A stretch of DNA of 64,000 bases, from contig JBHENC010000004.1 of assembly GCA_046262295.1 (NCBI GenBank), positions 1 through 64,000 of the forward strand, in the 5' to 3' direction. Origin of the DNA: JBHENC01 sp046262295. GTDB taxonomy: Bacteria; Acidobacteriota; Blastocatellia; Pyrinomonadales; Pyrinomonadaceae. Below are positions 32,768-41,345 of this stretch, one piece after another. How positions within the stretch are numbered: position 1 is the stretch's first letter; the number at the start of each line of letters is the position of its first letter. The position numbers were made by a program, and so were the translations under genes. The notes under the pieces were generated by a model that saw only the letters and a list, made by a program, of their open reading frames with translations, ran no database searches and was not told the DNA's origin.

Positions 32768-32882
32768 GTGGCCGGTAGTCAGTGAGCAGTGGTCGGAATA
32801 AAAGCAAGGTCGAATACGGGCAACGTAGCTGCAATATTCTCAATCTTCCGACTCCAGACTCTTGATTACAGACTCTTGACTC
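32768..32882. repeat. Heptad element, GAGTC flavour, overlapping the rarA 3' end
   Basis: One arm (32768-32794) has units GTAGTCA GTGAGCA GTGGTCG. The other (32846-32882) has GACTCCA GACTCTT GATTACA GACTCTT. The second arm lies inside the rarA reading frame and encodes its last residues, SQESVIKSLES. Confidence 0.7.
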
Positions 32883-34183
32883 CTCGCCTCCTTATCAACA
32901 TCTTCGTAGTAAACTTTGCCCTGCAAACGCTCCGGCAAGCAACTCATCTCTTCGCGCGCCGCCTTATCGCTATGCACATAACGATAACCGCTGCCGTAGC
33001 CCGTGCGCTTCATTAAAGGTGTGATGGCGTTGCGCAGATGAAGCGGGACGGGTTCTGTCGCCGTGTCGTTTGCGTCTTCGACGGCGGCCATGTACGCGCG
33101 CTTGACGGCGTTGGATTTCGGCGCGCGTGCCAGATAAATCGTCGCTTGCGAAAGCGGATAGAGAGCTTCCGGCAAACCTATGAGTCGCGTGATGTCGGCT
33201 GCCGCCGCCGCTTGAACCATCGCCTGCGAATCTGCGAGGCCGATATCTTCGGAAGCCAGAATGCAGAGGCGGCGCGCGATAAAGACGGGATCGGCTCCGC
33301 CTTCGATTAATCGCGCGAGCCAGTAAAGGGCGGCGTTCACGTCCGAATTACGCAGAGACTTAATCAGCGCGGAAGCTAAATTGTAATGTTCCTCGCCGCC
33401 TTTATCGTAAGCGTAACGGGCGCGCCCCAAAGCTTCAATGATTGTTTCGAGCGTGACGCGGCGAACGCCCGCTTCATCCGGCGCGGTCGCTTCGACGGAT
33501 GCTTCGAGCGCCGCCAGAGCGGAACGCGCATCGCCGCCCGCCGAATGAGCCAGCCGCGCGACGAGTTCATCCGGGACTTCCGGCTTGAGCGACGCGAGTC
33601 CTTTTTCTTCGTCCGCTAACGCACGGCAAAGAATCATCTGGACATCTTTTCCCGTCAAAGGATGCAACACGAGTACGCGGCAGCGCGAGAGCAGCGCGCC
33701 TGTGACTTCAAACGAAGGATTCTCGGTTGTCGCGCCGATCAGCGTCACCGTGCCGTCTTCGACGGCGGGCAGCAAGGCGTCCTGCTGCGCTTTGTTGAAA
33801 CGATGTATTTCATCAACGAAGAGTACCGTGCGCTCTCCTTTGCGCTTCGCGTCGCGTGCGTCCACGATGGCGGCGCGTAAATCTTTAACGCCGGAAAAGA
33901 CCGCCGAGAGCGGAACGAAATTAGCATTGCTTTTTTCCGCGAGAAGGCGCGCGAGCGTGGTTTTGCCTGTGCCGGGTGCGCCCCACAAAATAATCGAAGG
34001 CAAGTTGCCGGAGCCTTCGATCAGGCGGCGCAGGATGCGGTCTTCGCCGACGAGATGCTGTTGCCCGACAAACTCCGCAAGGTTACGCGGGCGCATCCTT
34101 TCGGCGAGCGGCGCGAAAGCGTCCGGCGTCTTTTCCTCTTCCGGCTCGGCAAACAATCTTTCGGATGATGCACGACGCGGCAT
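32840..34183 (-). CDS. rarA: Replication-associated recombination protein A (RarA/MgsA)
   Basis: 447 residues. The AAA+ core has PRNLAEFVGQQHLVGED, Walker A WGAPGTGKTTLARL, Walker B VLFVDEIHRFNKAQQDALLP, sensor 1 IGATTENPSFEV and the Arg finger region. The C-terminal tetramerisation domain follows (LPEALYPLSQATIYLARAPK). RarA acts at stalled replication forks. The final ~12 residues are encoded by a heptad repeat and are not conserved. It lies upstream of the methyltransferase gene on the - strand. Confidence 0.95.
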   Translation of the reverse strand: MPRRASSERLFAEPEEEKTPDAFAPLAERMRPRNLAEFVGQQHLVGEDRILRRLIEGSGNLPSIILWGAPGTGKTTLARLLAEKSNANFVPLSAVFSGVKDLRAAIVDARDAKRKGERTVLFVDEIHRFNKAQQDALLPAVEDGTVTLIGATTENPSFEVTGALLSRCRVLVLHPLTGKDVQMILCRALADEEKGLASLKPEVPDELVARLAHSAGGDARSALAALEASVEATAPDEAGVRRVTLETIIEALGRARYAYDKGGEEHYNLASALIKSLRNSDVNAALYWLARLIEGGADPVFIARRLCILASEDIGLADSQAMVQAAAAADITRLIGLPEALYPLSQATIYLARAPKSNAVKRAYMAAVEDANDTATEPVPLHLRNAITPLMKRTGYGSGYRYVHSDKAAREEMSCLPERLQGKVYYEDVDKEARSQESVIKSLESED

Positions 34184-34297
34184 AAATTAAAACCCTTGAC
34201 CCGTCAAATCTCAGCTCCCAAATCAAAAATACGCGCGCGCCGTCGAGATCAAACGGCGGCGCAATCTTTTTGAACTTCACAAAAACGAACTTATTGT

Positions 34298-34306
34298 TGA
34301 TATAAT
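34298..34306 (+). promoter_or_regulatory. Candidate extended -10 promoter
   Basis: TGATATAAT gives a perfect TATAAT with an upstream TG, in the divergent gap between rarA and the small membrane protein gene. The -35 is weak (TTCACA at 34276-34281, 19 bp away). Confidence 0.42.
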
Positions 34307-34472
34307 GAGCTTACCACAATCTTTCGCGTAGCAGGGAACGTCGCCGTTTGAGCCGCGCGCTTTGAATGGAACGATGCGCTGCCGTTGTTCGTATATCATG
34401 CCAACTGCGGCTCGTGCGAAGAATAAAGAGCATCGGCGCGGCGGTTGAAAGCATTAATGAGGTGAAAAGAAG

Positions 34473-34679
34473 ATGAAAAACTCAATGAGAATCGTCGGGA
34501 TCGTATTGCTGGTGATGTTTGCGCTCGTCGTCGGCGTTCCGCTCGTGCTGGCCGCCGCCGGTATCGCACTCGGCCTTGTCGGTCTGGTGTTCGGCCTCGC
34601 CGTGCTGATGATTAAGCTCGCCGTCGCCGTCGCCGTCGGCTATCTAATTCTGATGGGCGTGCGCGCCGTATTGCGGTAA
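34473..34679 (+). CDS. Small two-helix membrane protein
   Basis: 68 residues, almost entirely hydrophobic: two predicted membrane helices at about 7-30 and 33-62 (VLLVMFALVVGVPLVLAAAG; GLAVLMIKLAVAVAVGYLIL) with a short basic end. GAGGTGAAAAGA precedes the ATG. No family recognised and no informative neighbour. Length and composition alone do not suggest a role. Confidence 0.7.
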   Translation: MKNSMRIVGIVLLVMFALVVGVPLVLAAAGIALGLVGLVFGLAVLMIKLAVAVAVGYLILMGVRAVLR

Positions 34680-34761
34680 CTCTCTCTTGATAAACTTGCC
34701 TCGAAGTAACATCAAGCGCGAATCTCTTTTTACACTCGCACGGCGGGGCGGCACGCGGGAT

Positions 34762-35865
34762 TTACACGTTGAAACGAAAATTCACGATGTCGCCTTCCTG
34801 CATCGCATACTCTTTGCCTTCCAGCCTTAACAAGCCCTGCTCGCGCGCCGCTGTGTATGAACCGACTTTCGTGAGTTGATCGTAGCCGACGATTTCGGCG
34901 CGAATAAAGCCGCGTTCGATGTCCGTGTGAATCGTGCCCGCCGCCTGCGGAGCTTTCGTGCCTTGCGGAATCGTCCACGCGCGTACTTCCTTTTCGCCCG
35001 CCGTCAAGAACGACATGAGACCGAGCAAGCGATACGCGCTCTTGATTAAATTATCAACGCCGCTGCCCACGACGCCCAGCGATTCCAGATAATCTTTACG
35101 CTCATCGGGCGGCAACGCGACGAGTTCGGCTTCGAGTTGCGCGCAGATCACGACGACTTCCGCCGCTTCCGCCGCCGCGATTTCACGAACCGCGCGCACA
35201 TGATCGTTAGCGTCCGGGTTGGCGAGCGTCGCTTCGTCAACATTCGCCGCGTAGATCGTCGGCTTCATCGTCAACAGAAAAAAGGAACGCGCCACCGCTT
35301 GCTCGTCCTTCGTGAGCTCGACGGTGCGCGCCGCCTTGCCTTCTTCGAGCGCGGGCAGCAACTTATCCAGCACATCCAATTCGGCGCGCGCCCCTTTGTC
35401 GCCGCCGCTCTTCGCAGCCTTCTGCGCACGCTCGCGCCGCTTCTCGACACTCGCCAAATCCGCCAGCGCCAACTCAATCTGAATCGTCTCGATATCGCGC
35501 TGCGGATTTACGGAGCCTTCGACGTGAACGATGTTCTCATCCTCAAAGCAGCGCACGACCTGCACGACCGCATCCGTCTCGCGTATGTTTGCGAGGAATT
35601 GATTGCCCAACCCTTCGCCCTTCGACGCCCCGCGCACCAGCCCCGCGATGTCCAGAAACTCAACCGTCGCGGGCACAATCACCTTCGTCTTGACGATCAA
35701 CGCCAAAGGCTCAAGCCGCTCGTCCGGCACGGGTACAACACCCACGTTCGGCTCAATCGTCGCAAACGGATAATTCGCCGCCAACGCCGACGCCTGCGCT
35801 GTCAACGCATTAAACAACGTAGACTTCCCCACATTCGGCAACCCGACAATACCTGCGCGAAGCAT
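34762..35865 (-). CDS. ychF: Redox-regulated ATPase YchF/OLA1
   Basis: 367 residues. It has the OBG-like P-loop GIVGLPNVGKSTLFNAL, the G2/G3 segments NYPFATIEPNVG and FLDIAGLVRGASKGEGLGNQ, and the C-terminal TGS domain ending GDIVNFRFNV. YchF binds ribosomes and hydrolyses ATP in preference to GTP. G4 is present as AANVDE (family NxxE). Length and ends match the family. It is convergent with the small membrane protein gene. Confidence 0.97.
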   Translation of the reverse strand: MLRAGIVGLPNVGKSTLFNALTAQASALAANYPFATIEPNVGVVPVPDERLEPLALIVKTKVIVPATVEFLDIAGLVRGASKGEGLGNQFLANIRETDAVVQVVRCFEDENIVHVEGSVNPQRDIETIQIELALADLASVEKRRERAQKAAKSGGDKGARAELDVLDKLLPALEEGKAARTVELTKDEQAVARSFFLLTMKPTIYAANVDEATLANPDANDHVRAVREIAAAEAAEVVVICAQLEAELVALPPDERKDYLESLGVVGSGVDNLIKSAYRLLGLMSFLTAGEKEVRAWTIPQGTKAPQAAGTIHTDIERGFIRAEIVGYDQLTKVGSYTAAREQGLLRLEGKEYAMQEGDIVNFRFNV

Positions 35866-36129
35866 AAACAGTACCTCTCAGCGAAAACTTACGTCCTGAA
35901 CGCAAACTAGTATTTTTACACCGTCGAACACGGCACTGTCCAGCCTGCATTCGACATCATTAACACGCGAGCGTCAGCCCACAATTCTTTGTGCGTTTCA
36001 TCTGTCAATACATCAGTGCAGTATGCGGCGCAAAGATATGTGATTCTCGCCCGGTTCCTCGCGTAGTATTCGCAACCGGCGCGCAATTTTTAGTTTCTAA
36101 GTTTCATGTTTGCTGTTACCATTTGAGCT

Positions 36130-36369
36130 ATGGATTACAGAGATATTATTACCATCGAACCCGGCAAACGAAGCGGCCAGCCGTGCATACGCGGTTTGCG
36201 TATGACGGTTCAGGACGTGCTCGAGTATTTGGCTGGCGGAATGACGGAAGAAGAAATTTTAGACGAGTTTCCTGATTTGACGCGCGAAGACATACGGGCG
36301 TGTCTGGCGTTTGCGGCTGACCGCGAGCGACGGCTCGCCGTTTTGCCGCAATATGAAATTACTGTTTGA
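36130..36369 (+). CDS. DUF433 family antitoxin-like protein
   Basis: 79 residues: ITIEPGKRSGQPCIRGLRMT, VQDVLEYLAGGMTEEEILDE and FPDLTREDIRACLAFAADRE match the DUF433 (VapB-like) pattern. These usually pair with DUF5615 PIN-like toxins, and a truncated DUF5615 gene overlaps its 3' end. No Shine-Dalgarno is evident. With its partner broken, it is probably an orphan antitoxin. Confidence 0.9.
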   Translation: MDYRDIITIEPGKRSGQPCIRGLRMTVQDVLEYLAGGMTEEEILDEFPDLTREDIRACLAFAADRERRLAVLPQYEITV

Positions 36370-36475
36370 CCAAAACCTGTCGTGGCGATTGCCGGAGAAA
36401 TTAGCCGACCTTTATCCCGACAGCCAGCACGTCCGCGAAGCCGGAATGAAGGAATCCGAAGACATTGATATTTGA
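36353..36475 (+). pseudogene. Truncated DUF5615 PIN-like toxin
   Basis: 40 residues starting MKLLFDQNLSWRLPEKLADL, then YPDSQHVREAGMKESED before a stop. DUF5615 proteins begin this way (Asp in the KLLFDQNLS strand) and run to about 110 residues with further acidic residues, all missing here. The ATG overlaps the DUF433 gene, the usual coupling of this module. The break is immediately followed by the AT-rich HEPN-like gene, suggesting that an insertion or deletion removed the rest. Confidence 0.82.
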
Positions 36476-36493
36476 GAGTCTGCGGAGGTAAAT

Positions 36494-37168
36494 ATGAATC
36501 AGGAACCCCCAATCTCAATGATAATTAGTCAGCAAAGCACAATTGTTCATAATTATAGATACTTTTACTATTTAGCTAATGAGCTTACTCATCTTGCCTT
36601 AGAAGATGAAGATAAAAATGGAATAAACGCCTTTAGATATGCAATGGGCGTAGTAATCTTTTCTTACACTACTATTGAGACTTTCACTAATCATATATTT
36701 CATTCTAAAAATTACAAAATCAACGAACTGTTCTCTTCTTTGAGTGATGAGTTAAATGAAAAGATTGAAAGATTCAGCTTAAACGAGAAAATAGAATTTG
36801 CCTTTAAATTTTATCCCGACTCGAAAATAAAAGAATTGAATAAAGGAGAGGAACCGTTTCAATCGTTTGACATATTAAGGCAGCTAAGGAATTTTCTCAT
36901 TCACTACATTCCAAAAGAAGAAGTCGTTCATTCCGATAATAAGAAGTATCTAGATCAATTGACAAAGCTGGAGAAAAAAGCCCGCAGCAAGTTCAAGATT
37001 GAAGATTTAGCCTCCTCGAAAATGGCGTTTGTTTATAGATGCTTTAATAAAGATTGTGCGTTATGGGCTTTTAACCTCGTCCAGCCTTTCTTAAATTGGC
37101 TTTGCGATAGTCTAAATATTGACAGGCATGAGTTAAAGATATACTGGGATTTACCACCTCGTGCCTAA
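36494..37168 (+). CDS. AT-rich HEPN-like protein (putative RNase)
   Basis: 224 residues, largely helical. The segment RQLRNFLIHYIP gives Arg132-x4-His137, the RX4-6H motif of HEPN nucleases, after a helix-rich N-terminal half (YRYFYYLANELTHLALEDE). GGAGG precedes the ATG, so translation is likely efficient. Composition is markedly AT-rich against its GC-rich neighbours, a sign of recent transfer. The fold assignment rests on the motif and helical pattern only. A defence or toxin role is inferred from the surrounding toxin-antitoxin debris. Confidence 0.6.
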   Translation: MNQEPPISMIISQQSTIVHNYRYFYYLANELTHLALEDEDKNGINAFRYAMGVVIFSYTTIETFTNHIFHSKNYKINELFSSLSDELNEKIERFSLNEKIEFAFKFYPDSKIKELNKGEEPFQSFDILRQLRNFLIHYIPKEEVVHSDNKKYLDQLTKLEKKARSKFKIEDLASSKMAFVYRCFNKDCALWAFNLVQPFLNWLCDSLNIDRHELKIYWDLPPRA

Positions 37169-37183
37169 CGTGGAGCGTTTATT

Positions 37184-37804
37184 ATGGAGCCGCTAGGCCG
37201 AGATAAGAATTCGTCAATCTACGTTGGTCATCCGCCTTTGATTGTTTATTTGCAGCCGGTGGTGAATCTGACGGACGAGCAGCTTTATGGATTTTCACAG
37301 CTTAACCGGGATTTGCGGATTGAGCGGAATGCGCGTGGAGAATTGATAATTATGCCGCCGACGGGAGGCGAGACGAGCGAGCGCAATGCTGAGATTACGA
37401 TGCAGTTGAGAGTGTGGGCGAAACGAAATGGTGAGGGCGCGACGTTCGATTCTTCGGGCGGCTTTCGTCTGCCGAATGGGGCGGTGCGTTCGCCTGATGC
37501 CGCGTGGGTCAAGCGTTCGCGCCTCGATGCGTTGACCGCCGAAGATAGGAAAAAGTTTATCCCGCTCTGTCCTGATTTTCTGATCGAGCTACGCTCTCCG
37601 ACCGATAGCCTCAGCGTCGTGCAGGAGAAGATGCAGGAGTATCTCGATAATGGCGCTCAGTTGGCGTGGCTCATTGACCCGGAACAAAGGCGCGTGTCCG
37701 TTTATCGCGCTCACGCGCCGGTTCAGGAATTGGATAGCCCGGAAAAGATTTCCGGCGATCCCGTTCTCTCCGGCTTCGAGTTGGATTTACGCGAAATATG
37801 GTAA
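37184..37804 (+). CDS. Uma2-family (DUF820) endonuclease-like protein
   Basis: 206 residues. The PD-(D/E)xK-like core has RSPDAAWV (Asp105) and CPDFLIELRSPTDSLSVVQE (Glu135), then KMQEYLDNGAQLAWLIDPEQ, all standard for Uma2 proteins. N-terminal LIIMPPTGGETSERNAEI is also typical. These are abundant in cyanobacteria and other lineages with unclear function. A fragment of a second Uma2 start lies directly downstream. Confidence 0.9.
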   Translation: MEPLGRDKNSSIYVGHPPLIVYLQPVVNLTDEQLYGFSQLNRDLRIERNARGELIIMPPTGGETSERNAEITMQLRVWAKRNGEGATFDSSGGFRLPNGAVRSPDAAWVKRSRLDALTAEDRKKFIPLCPDFLIELRSPTDSLSVVQEKMQEYLDNGAQLAWLIDPEQRRVSVYRAHAPVQELDSPEKISGDPVLSGFELDLREIW

Positions 37805-37822
37805 TGGGGTTGTCTCATCATC

Positions 37823-37882
37823 ATGTCCTCTCAACCTAAAACATTATTGACGCCGGAAGAGTATCTTGCCATTGAGCATAGG
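37823..37882 (+). pseudogene. N-terminal fragment of a second Uma2 gene
   Basis: The frame MSSQPKTLLTPEEYLAIEHR matches the common Uma2 start (LTPEEYLAIE). After about 20 codons similarity ends and the frame closes at 37957. It looks like the stump of a deleted paralogue. Confidence 0.65.
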
Positions 37883-37919
37883 TCTGGAATTAAAATTACT
37901 ATTCAAGGAGTCGGAATAT

Positions 37920-38117
37920 ATGGTCACGAGAGAAGAAATAGTGGCGGAAATTCGTAAGGTTCCGGAAAAGTATCTGGAAGAGTTGTATAAAGTTGTCAAG
38001 GATTTTGAGGAGAGAAGCGAAGAGGCTCCAACCCAAAATGTCATGGCGGCTTTGCGGCAAATAAAGATTTCAGCTTCGCCGGAGTTTTCGATCAAGGCGA
38101 ATCTATATGACCTTTGA
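37920..38117 (+). CDS. Small antitoxin-like protein
   Basis: 65 residues from the ATG at 37920 (MVTREEIVAEIRKVPEKYLE, ELYKVVKDFEERSE), preceded by AAGGAGTC. The charged helical start and the short C-terminal strand are typical of small antitoxins that precede PIN toxins. The following frame overlaps its stop and encodes only a PIN C-terminal-like stub. Family not certain. Confidence 0.65.
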   Translation: MVTREEIVAEIRKVPEKYLEELYKVVKDFEERSEEAPTQNVMAALRQIKISASPEFSIKANLYDL

Positions 38118-38160
38118 CGGAGACTTTGAGCAAGCAGGGTTCATAGTGATAAAGGGCTAA
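38107..38160 (+). pseudogene. C-terminal stub of a PIN-domain toxin
   Basis: 17 codons: MTFDGDFEQAGFIVIKG. This resembles the final strand of VapC-like PIN domains (TFDxDF, then a hydrophobic strand). Everything before it is missing. It overlaps the end of the antitoxin-like gene, as a toxin start would. Confidence 0.5.
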
Positions 38161-38401
38161 CGACAAACGTCGAAAGAGCCTTGAGCCGGAAGCGCAATTA
38201 ACTTGTTTTTATCCGTCTATGCGGACAGTCACGCAATCCCGAAATTAGCTGTCTTTGATTTAATCAGTTTGTAGTCTTGATCGCCGTCTACCCGACGGAT
38301 ACTTTGCATCTGCCGCGGGCGTTTGGTTATTATCAACGCTTGCGGCAAGATTTGTTTGCAGTAAATTCCTGAAAGACTTTCCTGTTCGCGGAGATTAAAA
38401 G

Positions 38402-39874
38402 ATGGCTAAAGAGTTGGCGGATGTCGCTTTGAATGCGGCGCGGGAGCGTGGGGCGCAGTATGCGGACATACGCATTAGCCGCACGCTGAATCAGTTTGTG
38501 AACACGCGGGAGAATCGCGTGGAGGGCGTCACCAACACGGAGACTTACGGGTTCGGCGTGCGCGTGCTGGTTGATGGGGCGTGGGGCTTTGCGGCGTCGA
38601 GCAATGTACAGAAGGAAGAAATTGCGCGTGTGGCGGAGCGCGCCGTGTCCATCGCAAAAGCAAACAAGGCGATACAACGTAACCGTATTAGCCTTGTGCC
38701 GGTGGAGAAGTACCCGGACGCGAAATATGTGACGCCGGTGGTGCGCGATCCGTTCACCGTGCCGCTTTCGGAGAAGGTTGATTACTTGTTGAAGGTCAAC
38801 GCGGAGGCGCAGAAGGTGAAGGGGCCGGGGCCTATGTTCATCAGTTCGCGTATGTTCTTCGTCAAGGAGATAAAGTATTTCGCGTCAACCGAAGGCACTT
38901 ATGTTGACCAGACGTTGATTCGTTCGTGGCCGACGTTTACGGTTACGTCCATCAATCCGCAGATGGGGCGTTTCGAGCAGCGTTCGAGTTTGGGCACGCC
39001 CATCGGCAAAGGCTACGAAGTGGTCGCGGAGTACGATCTAATCGGCGAAGCACCGCGCGCGGCGGAACAGGCCGTGCAGAAGCACACAGCGAAGTCCGTC
39101 GAGCCGGGACGCAAAGACCTCGTGCTGCATCCGACGAATCTGTGGCTGACGATTCACGAATCAATCGGCCATCCGACGGAGCTTGATCGCGTCTTAGGTT
39201 ACGAAGCCAACTATGCGGGCACTTCGTTTGCGACGCGCGAGAAGCTGGGCAAATTTCAGTACGGCTCGAAGTTCATCAACATCAAGGGCGACAAGATACA
39301 GAAGAATGGTCTGGCGACGTGCGGCTGGGACGACGACGGCGTGAAGACGAAGGAGTGGGACATAATCCGTGACGGTGTGCTCGTTAGTTATCAAACCGTA
39401 AGAGACAATGCGGCGGTGATCGGTTTGAAGGAATCGCAGGGCGCGTCTTACGGAGATAATTGGGGCGACGTGGCGTTTCAAAGAATGCCGAATGTGAGTT
39501 TGCAGCCCGCGCGCGGCAATCGGAATATCAGCGCGGACGATTTGATCGCGGACGTGAAGGACGGCGTGTATATCGAAGGCGACGGTTCGTTTTCGATTGA
39601 CCAGCAGCGTTATAACTTTCAGTTCGGCGGGCAGTTATTTTACGAAATCAAGAACGGCAAGCGTGTTGGATTGTTGCGCGATGTTGCTTATGTATCACGC
39701 ACGCCGGATTTCTGGAACGCCTGCGACGGCATCGGCTCGCGTGAGCATTACATTCTGGGCGGCGCGTATTTCGACGGCAAGGGCGAACCTGGACAGGTCA
39801 ACGCCGTCTCGCACGGTTGCCCGCCCGCGCGTTTCCGGCAAGTCAACATCATCAACACCGGGAGGAAAATCTAA
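38402..39874 (+). CDS. tldD: TldD-family metalloprotease
   Basis: 490 residues. The zinc motif HESIGHPTELD (HExxxH) lies near residue 250. The N-terminal DIRISRTLNQFVNTRENRVE and the C-terminal GGAYFDGKGEPGQVNAVSHG are family features. TldD pairs with PmbA/TldE to degrade unfolded peptides and mature some RiPPs. The partner gene follows after 1 nt, so they are translationally coupled. No precursor peptide was found nearby. Confidence 0.95.
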   Translation: MAKELADVALNAARERGAQYADIRISRTLNQFVNTRENRVEGVTNTETYGFGVRVLVDGAWGFAASSNVQKEEIARVAERAVSIAKANKAIQRNRISLVPVEKYPDAKYVTPVVRDPFTVPLSEKVDYLLKVNAEAQKVKGPGPMFISSRMFFVKEIKYFASTEGTYVDQTLIRSWPTFTVTSINPQMGRFEQRSSLGTPIGKGYEVVAEYDLIGEAPRAAEQAVQKHTAKSVEPGRKDLVLHPTNLWLTIHESIGHPTELDRVLGYEANYAGTSFATREKLGKFQYGSKFINIKGDKIQKNGLATCGWDDDGVKTKEWDIIRDGVLVSYQTVRDNAAVIGLKESQGASYGDNWGDVAFQRMPNVSLQPARGNRNISADDLIADVKDGVYIEGDGSFSIDQQRYNFQFGGQLFYEIKNGKRVGLLRDVAYVSRTPDFWNACDGIGSREHYILGGAYFDGKGEPGQVNAVSHGCPPARFRQVNIINTGRKI

Positions 39875-39875
39875 A

Positions 39876-41222
39876 ATGGCATTGCTCTCACGCGCCGAAG
39901 CCGAAGTGGTTCTCAAAAAAGTTTTAGCCCTCTCGAAAGCGGATGAACTCGAAGCGAACTTGAGCGGCGGGCGTTCTGCTAACACGCGCTTCGGCGTCAA
40001 CTCCGCCAATACGAGCGGCGACCGCGATGATCTGGCCTTAGCCGTCAACGCGCACTTCGGTCAGCGCGGCGGTGTGGCGACGACCAACACGCTCGACGAT
40101 GCCGGACTCGAAAGAGTGGTGCGCGCGGCGGAAGAGATCGCGCGCCTCTCGCCGGAAAATCCAGAGCAGCAGAAATTTCTTTCGCAGCAGAGATATCAAG
40201 AGATTACGGGCGCGTTCGACGAAGCGACGTACGATGCGGACGCGGCAATTCGTGCGCGCGGAATTGCGGCGACGATTGATCCGGCGCGCGCGAAAAATTT
40301 AGTTGCCGCCGGTCTCTACGATCACGAAGGCGGCTTTACGGCCATTGCCAACACGCGCGGCAATTTCGGTTATGCGCGAACTTCGCGCGCCACTTTTACG
40401 ACGACTGTCCGAACGGCGGACGGCACAGGATCGGGCTGGGGTTCGGCGATGTCGCACCGCATCGCGGACGTGAATCCGCAAACAATCGGCGCGTATGCGA
40501 TTCGCAAAGCGGAGTTGTCGCGCAATCCTGTGGCGATTGAGCCGGGCAGATACACAGTGATTTTAGAGCCGAATGCCGTCGGCGATCTGGTCGCTAATAT
40601 GCTGTTCCTCTTCGGCGCGCGGCAGGCTGACGAAGGCCGCTCGTTTCTTGCGAAGAAGGGCGGCGGCAATCGCTTGGGCGAAAAAGTTTTCGGCGAAGGC
40701 GTTAATCTTTACACCGATCCGAACTTACCGAACGCGCCCGGCCTGCCCTTCGATCAAGAGGGACAGCCGACACGACGTATAGATTACGTGCGCAATGGCG
40801 TAGTGAAGAATCTGAATTATTCGCGGTTCTGGGCGAAGAAGCAGGGCAAGGAAGTGACGCCGTTTCCCGCCAACCTGATCTTCGAGGGCGGCAACGCTTC
40901 CATCGAAGAGATGATTAAAGCGACGGATCGCGGCGTGCTCGTGACGCGCTTCTGGTATATACGCCCCGTTGACGCGCAGACGGTTCTCTACACAGGCCTC
41001 ACGCGCGACGGCACGTTTCTCATCGAGAACGGGCGTTTGAAATCCGCGATCAAAAATTTTCGCTTCAACGAAACACCCGTCAAGATGCTGAACAATATAG
41101 ACGCGATGTCGCCCGTCGTGCGCATCACCGGCTCGGAGCGCGTCGGCGAGCGCCTGCCCATCCTCGCGCCCGCCCTGAAGGTGCGCGATTTCTCGTTCAC
41201 GAGTTTGTCTGAAGCAGTTTAA
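39876..41222 (+). CDS. pmbA: PmbA/TldE-family protease subunit
   Basis: 448 residues from MALLSRAEAEVVLKKVLALS. It is the non-zinc partner of TldD: it has no HExxxH, and it has the RADNGVLVTRFWYIR-like segment seen here as DRGVLVTRFWYIR and GLTRDGTFLIENGRLKSAIK. The frame is open upstream inside tldD to 39597, but the 93 extra codons overlap tldD and match nothing. GGGAGGAAAATCTAAA is a good ribosome-binding site for 39876. A TldD2/TldE2-type heterodimer is likely. Confidence 0.94.
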   Translation: MALLSRAEAEVVLKKVLALSKADELEANLSGGRSANTRFGVNSANTSGDRDDLALAVNAHFGQRGGVATTNTLDDAGLERVVRAAEEIARLSPENPEQQKFLSQQRYQEITGAFDEATYDADAAIRARGIAATIDPARAKNLVAAGLYDHEGGFTAIANTRGNFGYARTSRATFTTTVRTADGTGSGWGSAMSHRIADVNPQTIGAYAIRKAELSRNPVAIEPGRYTVILEPNAVGDLVANMLFLFGARQADEGRSFLAKKGGGNRLGEKVFGEGVNLYTDPNLPNAPGLPFDQEGQPTRRIDYVRNGVVKNLNYSRFWAKKQGKEVTPFPANLIFEGGNASIEEMIKATDRGVLVTRFWYIRPVDAQTVLYTGLTRDGTFLIENGRLKSAIKNFRFNETPVKMLNNIDAMSPVVRITGSERVGERLPILAPALKVRDFSFTSLSEAV

Positions 41223-41223
41223 T

Positions 41224-41339
41224 AAGAGTCAAGAGTCGTGAGTCAAGAGTCGAAAATACTAACTGCTTGCGCGTTTGGCTTAAGCTTTTGACTTCCGACT
41301 TCCGACTCCTGACTCCAGACTCCCAGACTCCAGACTCTT
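41224..41339. repeat. Heptad inverted repeat, GAGTCAA flavour (pmbA-glycosyltransferase gap)
   Basis: The left arm (41224-41252) reads GAGTCAA GAGTCGT GAGTCAA GAGTCG. The right arm (41287-41339) has seven or more complementary units (GACTTCC GACTTCC GACTCCT GACTCCA and onward), making it the longest arm in the window. Confidence 0.86.
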
Positions 41340-41345
41340 AATCCC

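Noticed and set aside
32754..32843. Upstream extension of the methyltransferase to 32843
   Set aside because: The added 30 codons cover a heptad arm and the rarA end and show no family similarity.
37163..37200. A second integron attC after the HEPN-like gene (GCCTAAC at its stop codon)
   Set aside because: Only the first box is present; there is no paired stem or GTTRRRY core at either end of the gene.
39597..39875. Extended start of PmbA inside tldD
   Set aside because: 93 codons overlap tldD in another frame, and a good ribosome site and conserved start occur at 39876.
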